A stretch of DNA of 9,102 nt, taken from positions 1 through 9,102 of the forward strand of contig JAUZEU010000098.1 of NCBI GenBank assembly GCA_030838885.1. The letters run 5' to 3'. The first letter of the stretch is position 1. Each line of letters starts with the position of its first letter. This stretch comes from Bryobacterales bacterium (GTDB lineage: Bacteria > Acidobacteriota > Terriglobia > Bryobacterales > Bryobacteraceae). The notes under the pieces were generated by a model, which was given only the letters and a program-made list of their open reading frames with translations, did no database searches and was not told the origin of the DNA. Positions 1 to 7,227 of this stretch are shown one piece after another. The position numbers and the translations under genes were made by a program.

Positions 1-1854
1 CAGATAAGGAGAAACCACATCCTCGCCAATATCGATTCCGCTTTTGTGGGTTCGCCCGAAGTTGGGGATTCCGCCGGCATCGATCAGCATCAGCTTGCCA
101 TCCGGAAAAGCTGCCAACGGGCTGTCACCCTGGCCGACATCGATCGCGTTCAGTTCAAGGCGGCCAGGCTCGGTTCGTGGCGCAAACGGATGGAGCGTGA
201 TCACCGCGAGCGTAGCTGCCACCACCGTCCATGCGGCAACCCGCATCTTCCATGGCATATTCCGAACGGCAGCCGCAATCAGCGCGGCGATCAGGAGCGC
301 AGCCAGCCACCATGGCGGACCGGGAATCCGCCAGTCCGGCTCCCATCGTGCGTGAAACGAGACTGCCCATCGTGAAACGCCCAATAGCCAGGCACACAGA
401 CCGGCTAGCAAATGAGAATTCAGCCCGATCGCTAAGAATCCGAGCGGTACCACGGCGCTCAACACCGGCACAACAATCGCATTGGCAGAAAGACCGCTGA
501 ACCCCATCCGATGAAAGTAAACGATCATCGGCAACGCCAGGCCAAGCTGAATGAAGAATGAGGACAACAAGATTTCCCAGAGGTATAGCCAGACCCTCGC
601 GGTTCCCACCACTATCGCTGACGCGAACGCAGGCGGCAACCCGGTCACCAGAGTGATTGTCGAAGCAAGAAGACGTAATTCCACCCGAAACTGCGCAGCC
701 ACCGGATCCATCCGGATATCTTTCCTCTGTTCTTTTAGCCCAGCCAAACCATGCGACAACGGTCCGGATGTCGCTGCGATCGCGGGCACTACGAACGCGC
801 CAATCAGCGCCACCGCAAGGAATGACAACTGGAAGCTTGCGTCAAACAATTCATCGGGATCCACAATCACGAACAGAAGTGCGACAGCAGCCAGAATGTT
901 GAGCATCCGGCCCTCCCGGAAGAACACGCGCCCGATGCCATACAGCGACATGCCCGCGGCAGAGCGCAACACCGGAGCTTGCCAGCCAGTGATCCCGGCA
1001 TAAAGCCATGCCACGACAATTGTCGCAGCCAAAGCCAAGCCTCGCGGCACGGCGCAAATCCGGAGGAAGAAAAGCAGCACAGCCGCCAGCACCGCTACAT
1101 GACTGCCGGAAATCACCAGGGCGTGGAAGGTGCCCGTTGAGCGATAGTCGGTGGTCCACATGCGGTCCAGCTTTGCAGTAGCGCCGATCAAAACCGCCTG
1201 CATCATCCCGTTTGCGTAAGGATCGTTGGCGTAAAGCGAGTCCAGCCGTTCGAGCGACGCGGTGCGGATCGCGAAGATAAGTCGCGGTATTAGCCTGCCA
1301 CAGCGACCGGGCATAACTTTAACCCCGGCAACATCGCCTGAGGCATTCCAATACACCTGCTGCCGCGCGAAGTAGTGCACGGCATCGAACGACCCCGGAT
1401 TCTTGTAGTTATGCGGGCGCCGTACTTTGCCCACCATTTCCATAACGGTTCCATAAGGAAGAGCGGGGAACGAAACTCCTGGTTTGGCGAACAGCGAGAC
1501 CTGCGCCCTCGCTCCCGGGGCGAGTTCCAGGATAAACCGCTCCCGATCCGCAGCTACTAGTGCGGGATCGACCACACATCCGGATAAAATTGCAGGTGTA
1601 TTATCAGGAATTGATAAAGAAGGTGCCGGATTTGGTGGGCGCGTTGCCACAATAGCGATCCCGCCGAAAACAATTGCCGCTATAGCAGCAATACGACAAG
1701 TAAAGCTGCGCAGGGCCCGGCTAACCAGCGCGACTATCCCCAGCGCCGTCGACGCGCCGACCGATTCAAAAGATAGGAAATGAAATGAAACTGCGAGAAC
1801 GATACCGGCTGTTACCGCCGCGAAGGGTATAAGGAGGGGCTCCCGCCAGCGCAC
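1..1854 (-). CDS. comEC: ComEC/Rec2-family DNA internalisation protein (3' end missing)
   Basis: Inner-membrane channel that carries single-stranded DNA into the cytoplasm in natural transformation. The frame is open for 618 codons with no stop and leaves the window, so the C-terminus is absent. The N-terminus (about 1-60) has hydrophobic segments. The stretch to about 180 fits the DUF4131/OB-like domain, with an NPGSFD motif near residue 155. The competence domain follows: GTFHALVISGSHVAVL from residue 241 and ASFQLSFLAV near 339-348 are family hallmarks, and many hydrophobic helices continue to about 560. From about 568 a metallo-beta-lactamase-like domain begins (DVGQGDS at 572-578, LIDAGG about 590-595, and IGEDVVSPYL at the edge). 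The start is GTG, which overlaps the upstream gene's stop as TAGTG. An in-frame TAG lies two codons further upstream, so no earlier start is possible. The Shine-Dalgarno sequence is weak. Whether the protein supports transformation in this organism cannot be told from the window. Confidence 0.95.
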   Translation of the reverse strand, partial: MRWREPLLIPFAAVTAGIVLAVSFHFLSFESVGASTALGIVALVSRALRSFTCRIAAIAAIVFGGIAIVATRPPNPAPSLSIPDNTPAILSGCVVDPALVAADRERFILELAPGARAQVSLFAKPGVSFPALPYGTVMEMVGKVRRPHNYKNPGSFDAVHYFARQQVYWNASGDVAGVKVMPGRCGRLIPRLIFAIRTASLERLDSLYANDPYANGMMQAVLIGATAKLDRMWTTDYRSTGTFHALVISGSHVAVLAAVLLFFLRICAVPRGLALAATIVVAWLYAGITGWQAPVLRSAAGMSLYGIGRVFFREGRMLNILAAVALLFVIVDPDELFDASFQLSFLAVALIGAFVVPAIAATSGPLSHGLAGLKEQRKDIRMDPVAAQFRVELRLLASTITLVTGLPPAFASAIVVGTARVWLYLWEILLSSFFIQLGLALPMIVYFHRMGFSGLSANAIVVPVLSAVVPLGFLAIGLNSHLLAGLCAWLLGVSRWAVSFHARWEPDWRIPGPPWWLAALLIAALIAAAVRNMPWKMRVAAWTVVAATLAVITLHPFAPRTEPGRLELNAIDVGQGDSPLAAFPDGKLMLIDAGGIPNFGRTHKSGIDIGEDVVSPYL

Positions 1855-2210
1855 TAATCTCTAGTGGGGATGGATTCGGAAATTCTCAGGGAGTTGGTCA
1901 GAAATTCAAGCCAGGCGAGGACGATAAAGGTTTTATGAGCACGATCGTCGGGGTTTTGCCAGCGCTCAGCCGTAGAATCGTCAAAAAATGCGGGAAGCAG
2001 GCGGTATTGGTTTAGACCATTGGACCAATCGGTAGAATAATTGGCTTCAAGCGCGCAAGCGCCTTCGAAATCCGCCAGGCACTCCAGTTCGTCGAGTGAC
2101 AATCCACGCAGAAAACCAACAACTACCCGTCTTTTTGAAGCCGTCACGGTGCGGAGCAACGCACCAGCAAGTGAAGAGCGAGAGGCGACAACGGCCAAAG
2201 GTAGCTCCAT
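1854..2210 (-). CDS. Small unknown protein, 118 aa, upstream of comEC
   Basis: I do not recognise a named family, though the style (a basic stretch, then GFLRGLSLDELECLADFEGA, then a DDRAHKTFIVLAWLEFL segment) resembles short proteins I associate with Acidobacteria. It has no signal peptide or membrane helix and looks mostly alpha-helical: residues about 7-60 and 88-108 read as amphipathic helices. The frame stays open upstream to 2387 and there overlaps the end of the propeller gene. I chose the ATG at 2210 because the sequence before it is Cys/Ser-rich and unlike a conserved domain. No good Shine-Dalgarno precedes that ATG; a 7-bp inverted repeat sits there instead. Its TAG stop shares a base with the comEC GTG, which suggests translational coupling. 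Function is unknown, and a role in competence is only a guess from position. Confidence 0.7.
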   Translation of the reverse strand: MELPLAVVASRSSLAGALLRTVTASKRRVVVGFLRGLSLDELECLADFEGACALEANYSTDWSNGLNQYRLLPAFFDDSTAERWQNPDDRAHKTFIVLAWLEFLTNSLRISESIPTRD

Positions 2211-2232
2211 GGGTACGTTCAAATCCGTACCC
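2211..2232 (-). repeat. 7-bp inverted repeat abutting the small ORF start
   Basis: GGGTACG (2211-2217) and CGTACCC (2226-2232) are perfect reverse complements separated by 8 nt. On the minus-strand transcript the 3' arm ends directly before the ATG at 2210, in the place where a Shine-Dalgarno would lie. A GAGGG lies at the outer edge of the 5' arm, partly inside it. It could be an RNA hairpin controlling translation of the small ORF and comEC, a protein operator, or chance. Confidence 0.4.
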
Positions 2233-2331
2233 TCGTTACAATTATCCTGGACGTTGGTCACGAAAGCAAGAGCACAGCATGAACAACTTAACCAAGCCGT
2301 GGGGCCAGAGTTCAATTCGGTCCCGAGCCAG

Positions 2332-5300
2332 CTACTTGATCGCAATAGTAGTCGTGGCCGTCCCGCTACTGGGATCGATGCTTGCAATGCTGTTCATAAA
2401 TACTTTAATGGCTACTGACCCGGTTGGGGCGTCCTGCGGAATAAGGATATTTAACTGCCATACGCCGACCAGAGTCGGGTTTAGTCCTGAATACTGGATA
2501 TTAGCGTCAGGCAAAAACGTCTTGGCATTTCCAATGAGCACTTGAGGAATCGATGCCGCCGGGAGCGGTCCCGTCGGTGCGGCCCCGTCGACGGGTGCAT
2601 TGGGGACCTGCCCGACGCCTGTTCCATACAAGGTGATGTATTGACCGCGTACAACCGGATTCAGTGACGAATTCAGCGAATTGTCCGCGACATTAGCCGC
2701 GATGATTTGACCGGTGCCCGCCTGGTTGCTGGTGAAAAAACCAGGGGAGGCAGAGTTCAGTTGCACCTCAGCGCCCCCATAAATCTGGCCCGTGGAAGGA
2801 CGGATGGCCAGCAGATCCGCCGTGCCACCGGTTGGCAAACTATTGGAAAAAACTGTATTAATCTGGCCGGGGGACACAAAGAACAAAGGCGCAGGCGTTC
2901 CGTTTACCAGCAGCTGGGTATCACTCAGGGCCGTAGGAAGCGGCGCTGCGAGAGCGGAACCGGTCCCGTTCGCGATCACGTTCGCCACTGGTTGCCCTGC
3001 ATTAGCATGTGGGAACACCGCTGCAATGGTGCCCGCCGCCAAAGGGCGGGTTGAATAGGTCGCCGCGTTCACTACATCCAACTGCGGGCCAAAATAGAGA
3101 ACCCGGTTGTCGCCATCGCCCACCAGGAGATTGCCGTAGGTATCTACATAAGCGGAGATGGGAGCAGTGGCAGGCAGAGCTGCGTCAGACGCATTATTTT
3201 TTAACGGCAACTGGTCGATGGATGGGAAGTGCGCCACTGCATTCTGCCCGGAATCCGCCACCCAAAAACCATTTCCGGTTGCGCTGATGGCAAGCGGCAC
3301 ACTGAATTGAGTGTTGAGGCTGATAGGGGGCGTGTCGAAACTATTGATGGCCCCCGCCTTATTGAAAATCTGAACCCGGCGGTTCCCGGTATCTGCGATC
3401 AGTACCCTGTCCTGCGGATCTACGGCGACCCCCCGGGGAGAGTTGAAGCGGGGCGGGTCGCTGCTGCCGGCACTGATGCTGGTGAAATTCGAAGACCCAA
3501 GCACTTTATTTGCGCTCATACCGTTGCTGAACGGCTTGGGGAAGAAGAGCGCTCGGTTATGGTTAGCGTCCACCGCAATAAGCCACCCGCCGTTTTCAAC
3601 TGTGGCATTCGCGGCATCGGCCGTTAGCGCAATCGAAATGGGCGCACTCATGGTGCGGTCGGACGGGTCATTCACAATCGAATTGAAACCCGTTTGGCCG
3701 ATTACCAGATCGGCGCTCTCGAGTGCGTTCTTTCCTGACGCAAAGGGAGCAGGGAACCGAACAATCCGGGAATTGCCGGTATCCGCCACATATAAATTTC
3801 CTGCCGAATCGACCGTCAGAGAAGTTGGCGAATGAAGGCCCTGTGCATTCGGCTGCGTCACATCGCCCGATGGATAGTTGACCACGTTTCGCAGGAAATC
3901 GGGCTGTCCGATTACCAGGTCGGCCTTTTGACCATTCTGAACGCTGCTGAAGTCCTTATACCCCAAAATCCTGTTGTTCTGCGTGTCCGCTACATACAGG
4001 TGAGCCGGGGTTGAACTTTGGTCCAGAATGGCGGAACCGCTGGGGCTGTTGCTGGAAGGCGGCGCAATGGCAAATTCACGGCCTTCAATCAAATTGACGG
4101 CGCTGAACGGAAAATCCAACTGTCCGATAACTCGGGACGCCGCGGCGCTCACCCCGCCGGGACCGGCAGGGTAAACCAGAACACGGTTATTCCCGGCATC
4201 GGCGACATACAGTTCCGAACCTGACGAGGCTACGTCCAGTGGAAGATTCAGCGACGACGCCGATGCATCGCCATTTCCCTGATTGGGCTTTCGCGTGTTG
4301 AACCCGCTCTGCCCAAGCACGGCTGTGGCGGAAGGCGAGAATTGGACGCTCTCGGCTGGCCAGGAGTCGACCGGCGGGAATATCAATACACGGTTATCCA
4401 GCGAGTCCGTCACAATCACACCTGTACTGGTTGCTGCCACTCCATACGATCCAGCCAGGGAAATCTGCGTAGGCGCGCCGGTATTCCGCGCCTGGGCATC
4501 GATTCCCAAAATCCGGATTGCCACCGCGTTAGAGCCGATGGCTGGCGGATAAACTACCACGCGGGGTCCGCCATCGGTCACAAGCAATCTGCCCGCCGGA
4601 TCGAACGCCAGGCCCTGCGGCTGAAGCAGGCCCGTCTTGCTGTTTGCCGTGGTTGCCTGAACGCGTGATACAAAATCGGCCTGTCCGACAACCAGATCTG
4701 CGGACGGGCCGTTCTGGTTCGCCTTCAGCGCCGACGGCTGGTAACGCAGAACGCGGTTGTTACCGGAATCGGCCACCCAAAGATTCCCTGCCGCGTCGAA
4801 CGCGATCCCGGTACGCGGGACAGCCACGCCGCTCAGCGAAAGAGACGTCGCGGTAACTCCGTTCGGGTTCGCGGTTCTGCCGCTGAAAGAGGTTTGCCCA
4901 ATCACCAGATCCGGAAACTGCTGTCCACCTGGCTGCGCCACAGGCTTCGGGTATCGCACGATCCGGTTATTACCGGAATCCGCTATATAGAGGTTTCCCG
5001 CAGGGTCGACGGCCAGGCCGGACGGCAGGTTCAGGCCGGTGGTCGAGCGCCCATTCTGCGCGGAGGACAGATTTCCAAAACGGTCGACCTGCCCAATCAC
5101 GACATCGGCGATGGCACCAGCCCTCAGCTGAGTCGAATACTGGAACCCGAGCACGCGGTTGTTGCCCGCGTCCGAAATGTAAACAACGGGCGGAGAAACG
5201 GAACTATCCACCGCAATGCCGGATGGAAAACTGAATTCCCGGCCTTCCACCACATTGGGCCCGATATTCGTAATCTGAGTCGGATTACTTGCCGTGCCTA

Positions 5301-5439
5301 TGAATTGGGGGTCACCCAAAACTTTGAGGGGCTTACGGTAAAGACCCTGGGCGGGAAGAGTACCGGCGAACGTCAGAACAAGGCTGGAAATCAGGAGGAA
5401 TCGTGTGTGAAGCAAAGCACTTAAAACGATAGCACGCAA
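2332..5439 (-). CDS. Secreted NHL-repeat beta-propeller protein with TIGR03437 C-terminal domain
   Basis: A 1035-residue predicted exported protein. Residues 1-31 look like a Sec signal peptide: HTR, a hydrophobic core FLLISSLVLTFAG, then LPAQG. Residues 39-787 hold about twelve NHL-type blades, each ending in a D-x-G-N-N-R-V/I-like motif (near 90, 154, 224, 288, 345, 414, 485, 553, 624, 683, 729 and 775). Most are followed by A-D-L-V-I-G-Q-x-x-F. The fourth (GGPRVVV) and eleventh (DSGQNAV) are degenerate. The blades split into two sets of six, each with an N-terminal V/I-EGREF segment, so two six-bladed propellers are likely. Residues about 788-1033 fit TIGR03437, a domain of unknown function common in Solibacter: NAATYS, APLFFVSPGQIN, SPGFFT, LYGTGVGQ, then YSGLNPTLVGVWQLN. 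No catalytic residues are evident; extracytoplasmic binding is plausible. The start is TTG with no visible Shine-Dalgarno. The frame is open to 5529 but has no ATG, GTG or better signal, so the exact start is unsure. Confidence 0.92.
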   Translation of the reverse strand: MRAIVLSALLHTRFLLISSLVLTFAGTLPAQGLYRKPLKVLGDPQFIGTASNPTQITNIGPNVVEGREFSFPSGIAVDSSVSPPVVYISDAGNNRVLGFQYSTQLRAGAIADVVIGQVDRFGNLSSAQNGRSTTGLNLPSGLAVDPAGNLYIADSGNNRIVRYPKPVAQPGGQQFPDLVIGQTSFSGRTANPNGVTATSLSLSGVAVPRTGIAFDAAGNLWVADSGNNRVLRYQPSALKANQNGPSADLVVGQADFVSRVQATTANSKTGLLQPQGLAFDPAGRLLVTDGGPRVVVYPPAIGSNAVAIRILGIDAQARNTGAPTQISLAGSYGVAATSTGVIVTDSLDNRVLIFPPVDSWPAESVQFSPSATAVLGQSGFNTRKPNQGNGDASASSLNLPLDVASSGSELYVADAGNNRVLVYPAGPGGVSAAASRVIGQLDFPFSAVNLIEGREFAIAPPSSNSPSGSAILDQSSTPAHLYVADTQNNRILGYKDFSSVQNGQKADLVIGQPDFLRNVVNYPSGDVTQPNAQGLHSPTSLTVDSAGNLYVADTGNSRIVRFPAPFASGKNALESADLVIGQTGFNSIVNDPSDRTMSAPISIALTADAANATVENGGWLIAVDANHNRALFFPKPFSNGMSANKVLGSSNFTSISAGSSDPPRFNSPRGVAVDPQDRVLIADTGNRRVQIFNKAGAINSFDTPPISLNTQFSVPLAISATGNGFWVADSGQNAVAHFPSIDQLPLKNNASDAALPATAPISAYVDTYGNLLVGDGDNRVLYFGPQLDVVNAATYSTRPLAAGTIAAVFPHANAGQPVANVIANGTGSALAAPLPTALSDTQLLVNGTPAPLFFVSPGQINTVFSNSLPTGGTADLLAIRPSTGQIYGGAEVQLNSASPGFFTSNQAGTGQIIAANVADNSLNSSLNPVVRGQYITLYGTGVGQVPNAPVDGAAPTGPLPAASIPQVLIGNAKTFLPDANIQYSGLNPTLVGVWQLNILIPQDAPTGSVAIKVFMNSIASIDPSSGTATTTIAIK
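3079..5325 (-). repeat. Twelve NHL blades arranged as two six-blade modules
   Basis: This region encodes residues 39-787 of the propeller protein. Module 1 covers about 4132-5325 and module 2 about 3079-4131. Both open with a V-x-G-x-x-x-F strand followed by VEGREF (65-69 region) or IEGREF (451-456). The first blades match well, for example SDAGNNRVLGF against ADTQNNRILGY. At DNA level, short phrases such as ccgattaccag and accggaatc recur at the blade period, consistent with growth by duplication of blade units followed by divergence. Confidence 0.7.
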
Positions 5440-5516
5440 AACAGGAGAGATCGACGTGAGTAATGCTTTCGGCAGCGCCCGGAAGTCAGAATTCCAGCCA
5501 AATGTCCGACCGAAAA

Positions 5517-5942
5517 TTATGCGCTCTCAGCCTTGGGCCGGGCCGAAAGAATAGTCACCCTGACCGGCCGCGCCTCCGGAGCTATCTTCATGATTTTGCA
5601 CACGATTTGTGCTCTATCAGCAGGAACCACCGCCCGGGTGACGTTCCCCTGCGAGTCAACACCCGCGAACACGAAAACCTGCACGTTAGGGACGAAGATC
5701 TCGGTGACCCGGAGACTTTCGCTTCCGGTGTAGAACAGTACTACCAGCTCCTGATCCTCCTTGAGCGGCCGCTGCATGGCCTGAATCTGGCCGAGGATAA
5801 TGCCGCCGATAGACTCCGGCGCGGGCTGCGGCTTCTCGCCGGGCTTCGGAGCTTCCGGCCCGGTGATCGCATCCATGACATTTTTCTTCGTCGCTTCCAA
5901 AGCCTGACCGGCGATTACTTTGCCAATGTTGCCAAATGCCAT
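5517..5942 (-). CDS. Unknown protein, 141 aa, possible small beta-barrel domain
   Basis: I cannot assign a family name. The first 26 residues (MAFGNIGKVIAGQALEATKK onward) form a probable amphipathic helix. Next comes a charged, proline-rich linker (about 29-43: PEAPKPGEKPQPAPE). The C-terminal 95 residues alternate beta-strand-like stretches: GGIILGQIQ, ELVVLFYTG, LRVTEIFVP, VQVFVFAGV, RAVVPADRAQIVCKIMK and VRVTIL. A short helix followed by several strongly curved strands could be an Sm/SH3-like barrel, but that is inference from pattern alone. No signal peptide or membrane helix is seen, so it is probably cytoplasmic. The ATG at 5942 has AGGATAGG close upstream as a possible Shine-Dalgarno, partly inside the inverted repeat. 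It is divergent from the nitroreductase gene and lies 77 nt upstream of the propeller gene. Similar short proteins occur, as I recall, in Acidobacteria. Confidence 0.8.
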   Translation of the reverse strand: MAFGNIGKVIAGQALEATKKNVMDAITGPEAPKPGEKPQPAPESIGGIILGQIQAMQRPLKEDQELVVLFYTGSESLRVTEIFVPNVQVFVFAGVDSQGNVTRAVVPADRAQIVCKIMKIAPEARPVRVTILSARPKAESA

Positions 5943-5946
5943 GCCC

Positions 5947-5963
5947 TATCCTGACACAGGATA
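5947..5963. promoter_or_regulatory. Perfect inverted repeat between divergent gene starts
   Basis: TATCCTG-ACA-CAGGATA has two 7-bp arms (5947-5953 and 5957-5963) around a 3-nt spacer. It fills almost all of the 20-bp gap between the ATG at 5942 (minus) and the ATG at 5963 (plus); its last base is the A of the plus-strand ATG. The size and symmetry suit a dimeric repressor, and binding there would block both starts. Each arm also resembles a weak -10 hexamer (TATCCT), so very short leaders are possible. I do not recognise the motif of a specific regulator. Confidence 0.45.
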
Positions 5964-6529
5964 TGATCGACGACTTGTTATCCCGCTCTTCGGTCTCGGA
6001 CTTCAGTGACCCTGGCCCGGACGATGCCGAACTACGGCTGATTCTCGCCGCTGCGGTGCGCGCCCCCGACCACGGCAAATTGCACCCCTGGCAATTCCTC
6101 GTCATCCAGGGCGAAGCTCGAAACGAGCTGAGCGAATTGTTCGCCGACGCCCTCGTCCGGCGCGAACCGCAGGCAACGGACAAACAGATCGCCAAAGAAA
6201 AAGCGAAGCCATTGCGCTCGCCAGCGACGATCGCGGTTGTGGCGAAGGTCACACCGGAGCACAAAATCCCGGTTGTGGAGCAGGTAGTCTCTGCGGCGGC
6301 TGCGGGGATGAATATCGTAAACGCAGTCCACGCGCTCGGTTTTGGAGCGAAGTGGGTCACCGGCGCCAATTGCTACGATCCGTACTTTCTCGCGGAGTTC
6401 GGCGTCCGGCCACCCGACCAACTGCTGGGGTTCATCCACATCGGCTCGCTGAAGACGGCGCCGGAAACAACCCGACCAGACGCCGCGCAATTTACAACGG
6501 AGTGGCGAAGAGCGAGGCCAGATCGCTGA
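5963..6529 (+). CDS. Nitroreductase family protein, YdjA-like, FMN-dependent
   Basis: Predicted cytoplasmic FMN-dependent oxidoreductase that would reduce nitro or quinone-like substrates with NAD(P)H; the physiological substrate is unknown. At 188 residues it is close to E. coli YdjA (about 183). Visible family features, numbered from the 5963 start, are an N-terminal RSSVSDF (8-14), RAPDHGKLHPWQF (33-45), a Lys-rich KEKAKPLRSPATIAVVAK (78-95), VPxxEQ-like IPVVEQ (102-107) then SAAAAGMN, GFGAKW (126-131), and LLGFIHIGS (154-162). The usual RRSxR-type FMN-phosphate motif is altered: the second Arg and the Arg after the Ser are not present. I prefer the ATG at 5963 because it aligns with the YdjA N-terminus. 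The in-frame ATG at 5936 would add nine residues and overlap the divergent gene. Neither has a well-spaced Shine-Dalgarno (AGGA lies 1 nt before 5963), so leaderless translation is possible. Confidence 0.9.
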   Translation: MIDDLLSRSSVSDFSDPGPDDAELRLILAAAVRAPDHGKLHPWQFLVIQGEARNELSELFADALVRREPQATDKQIAKEKAKPLRSPATIAVVAKVTPEHKIPVVEQVVSAAAAGMNIVNAVHALGFGAKWVTGANCYDPYFLAEFGVRPPDQLLGFIHIGSLKTAPETTRPDAAQFTTEWRRARPDR

Positions 6530-7223
6530 ACCGTTCCAACACCAGCAGACGCCCTTCGGGGTCCTGAATCTCTTCGCGCTCCAGGGACCAGGTACGCTCA
6601 TGGGGCACGAACACGGCTCGCAATCCGGCTTTCAGCGCCGGGTTGATATCCGACTTCGGGCTGTTACCGATCATCCAGGTCCGGCTCAAGTCAAATCCGC
6701 GCACGTTCGCCAGATTTTCATAGGTCTCGAGGCTCTTCTCCTTAACCACGGCACAATGGGCAAAAAGTGCCCGCAGGCCGGAATTGTCAATCTTTCGGTT
6801 CTGCTCATCCGGATCGCCCTTGGTGCAGAGCGTGAGTTCGTGTCTCTCCGCGAGGAACGGCAGCGTTTCCGCCACGCCATCCATCAATTCGATACCTTGC
6901 GCCAGAATCTGGTGGGCGATGGCAGTCACCCGATGCAGGTCATGCTCCTCGACTGCTCGCTCGGCCAGCCGAAGGTAGCACTGGCTCAGATTGCGGCCGA
7001 AGTTCACCGCACCGTAGCCGTGGATCCGGTTGTTCACAATTTCGATCTCGTCCAGGATATCCCGAATCTCCGCAGGCGTCAGTGACGAATGGTTGAGGTA
7101 GTCGCAGAACTGATCGAAAGCCTGCTCGAAGTAGACGTTGTTCTCCCAAAGGGTGTCGTCGGCGTCGAAGATCAGGTGCTGTCTCTCTGTGATGGGTTGG
7201 GCGAGGGGTTCCGTGATGGGCAT
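6492..7223 (-). CDS. HAD-superfamily hydrolase (phosphatase-like)
   Basis: Predicted cytoplasmic HAD hydrolase of 243 residues; the substrate cannot be inferred. All four HAD motifs are visible. Motif I is FDADDTLWENN (nucleophile D20, acid/base D22), motif II is LCTKG (T134), motif III is the Lys of KEKS (K161 or K163), and motif IV is MIGNSPKSDINPA (D192 likely binds magnesium). A helical cap of about 90-100 residues lies between motifs I and II, as in C1-type HAD phosphatases such as phosphoglycolate phosphatase or YjjG. Start ATG at 7223 is 4 nt after the TonB-like gene's TGA, so it is probably co-transcribed and reinitiated by ribosomes from that gene; no strong Shine-Dalgarno is seen. 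The first 16 residues before the fold (PITEPLAQPITERQ) contain a PITE repeat and are an extension. The 3' end overlaps the convergent nitroreductase by 38 bp. Confidence 0.93.
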   Translation of the reverse strand: MPITEPLAQPITERQHLIFDADDTLWENNVYFEQAFDQFCDYLNHSSLTPAEIRDILDEIEIVNNRIHGYGAVNFGRNLSQCYLRLAERAVEEHDLHRVTAIAHQILAQGIELMDGVAETLPFLAERHELTLCTKGDPDEQNRKIDNSGLRALFAHCAVVKEKSLETYENLANVRGFDLSRTWMIGNSPKSDINPALKAGLRAVFVPHERTWSLEREEIQDPEGRLLVLERFSDLASLFATPL

Positions 7224-7227
7224 GTCT

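Noticed and set aside
2096..2545. Plus-strand frame with a hydrophobic stretch
   Set aside because: It is antisense to the small ORF and to the propeller gene's 3' end. The hydrophobic stretch arises from the complement of the TIGR03437 region and has no start signal.
2332..5439. Repeated nucleotide phrases suggesting a CRISPR or DNA repeat array
   Set aside because: The repeats follow the NHL blade period, are imperfect, and lie in an open reading frame. They are protein repeats.
5440..5516. Possible terminator between the 141-aa gene and the propeller gene
   Set aside because: Only a 6-bp imperfect stem (CTGGAA / TTCCGG) is visible and no T-tract follows it, so I do not call a terminator.
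5936..5962. Earlier ATG for the nitroreductase
   Set aside because: It would add nine residues not matched in YdjA-like proteins, overlaps the divergent gene, and has no Shine-Dalgarno. It cannot be fully excluded.
5686..6369. Minus-strand open frame of 227 codons spanning the divergent gap
   Set aside because: It runs antisense to the nitroreductase and out of frame with the 141-aa gene, and its composition (many Ser, Arg, Cys) is unlike a protein family. Both recognised genes explain the DNA better.
6032..6601. Minus-strand open frame of 189 codons under the nitroreductase
   Set aside because: Antisense to a clear FMN-family gene and overlapping the HAD gene in another frame, with Arg/Trp-rich shadow composition.
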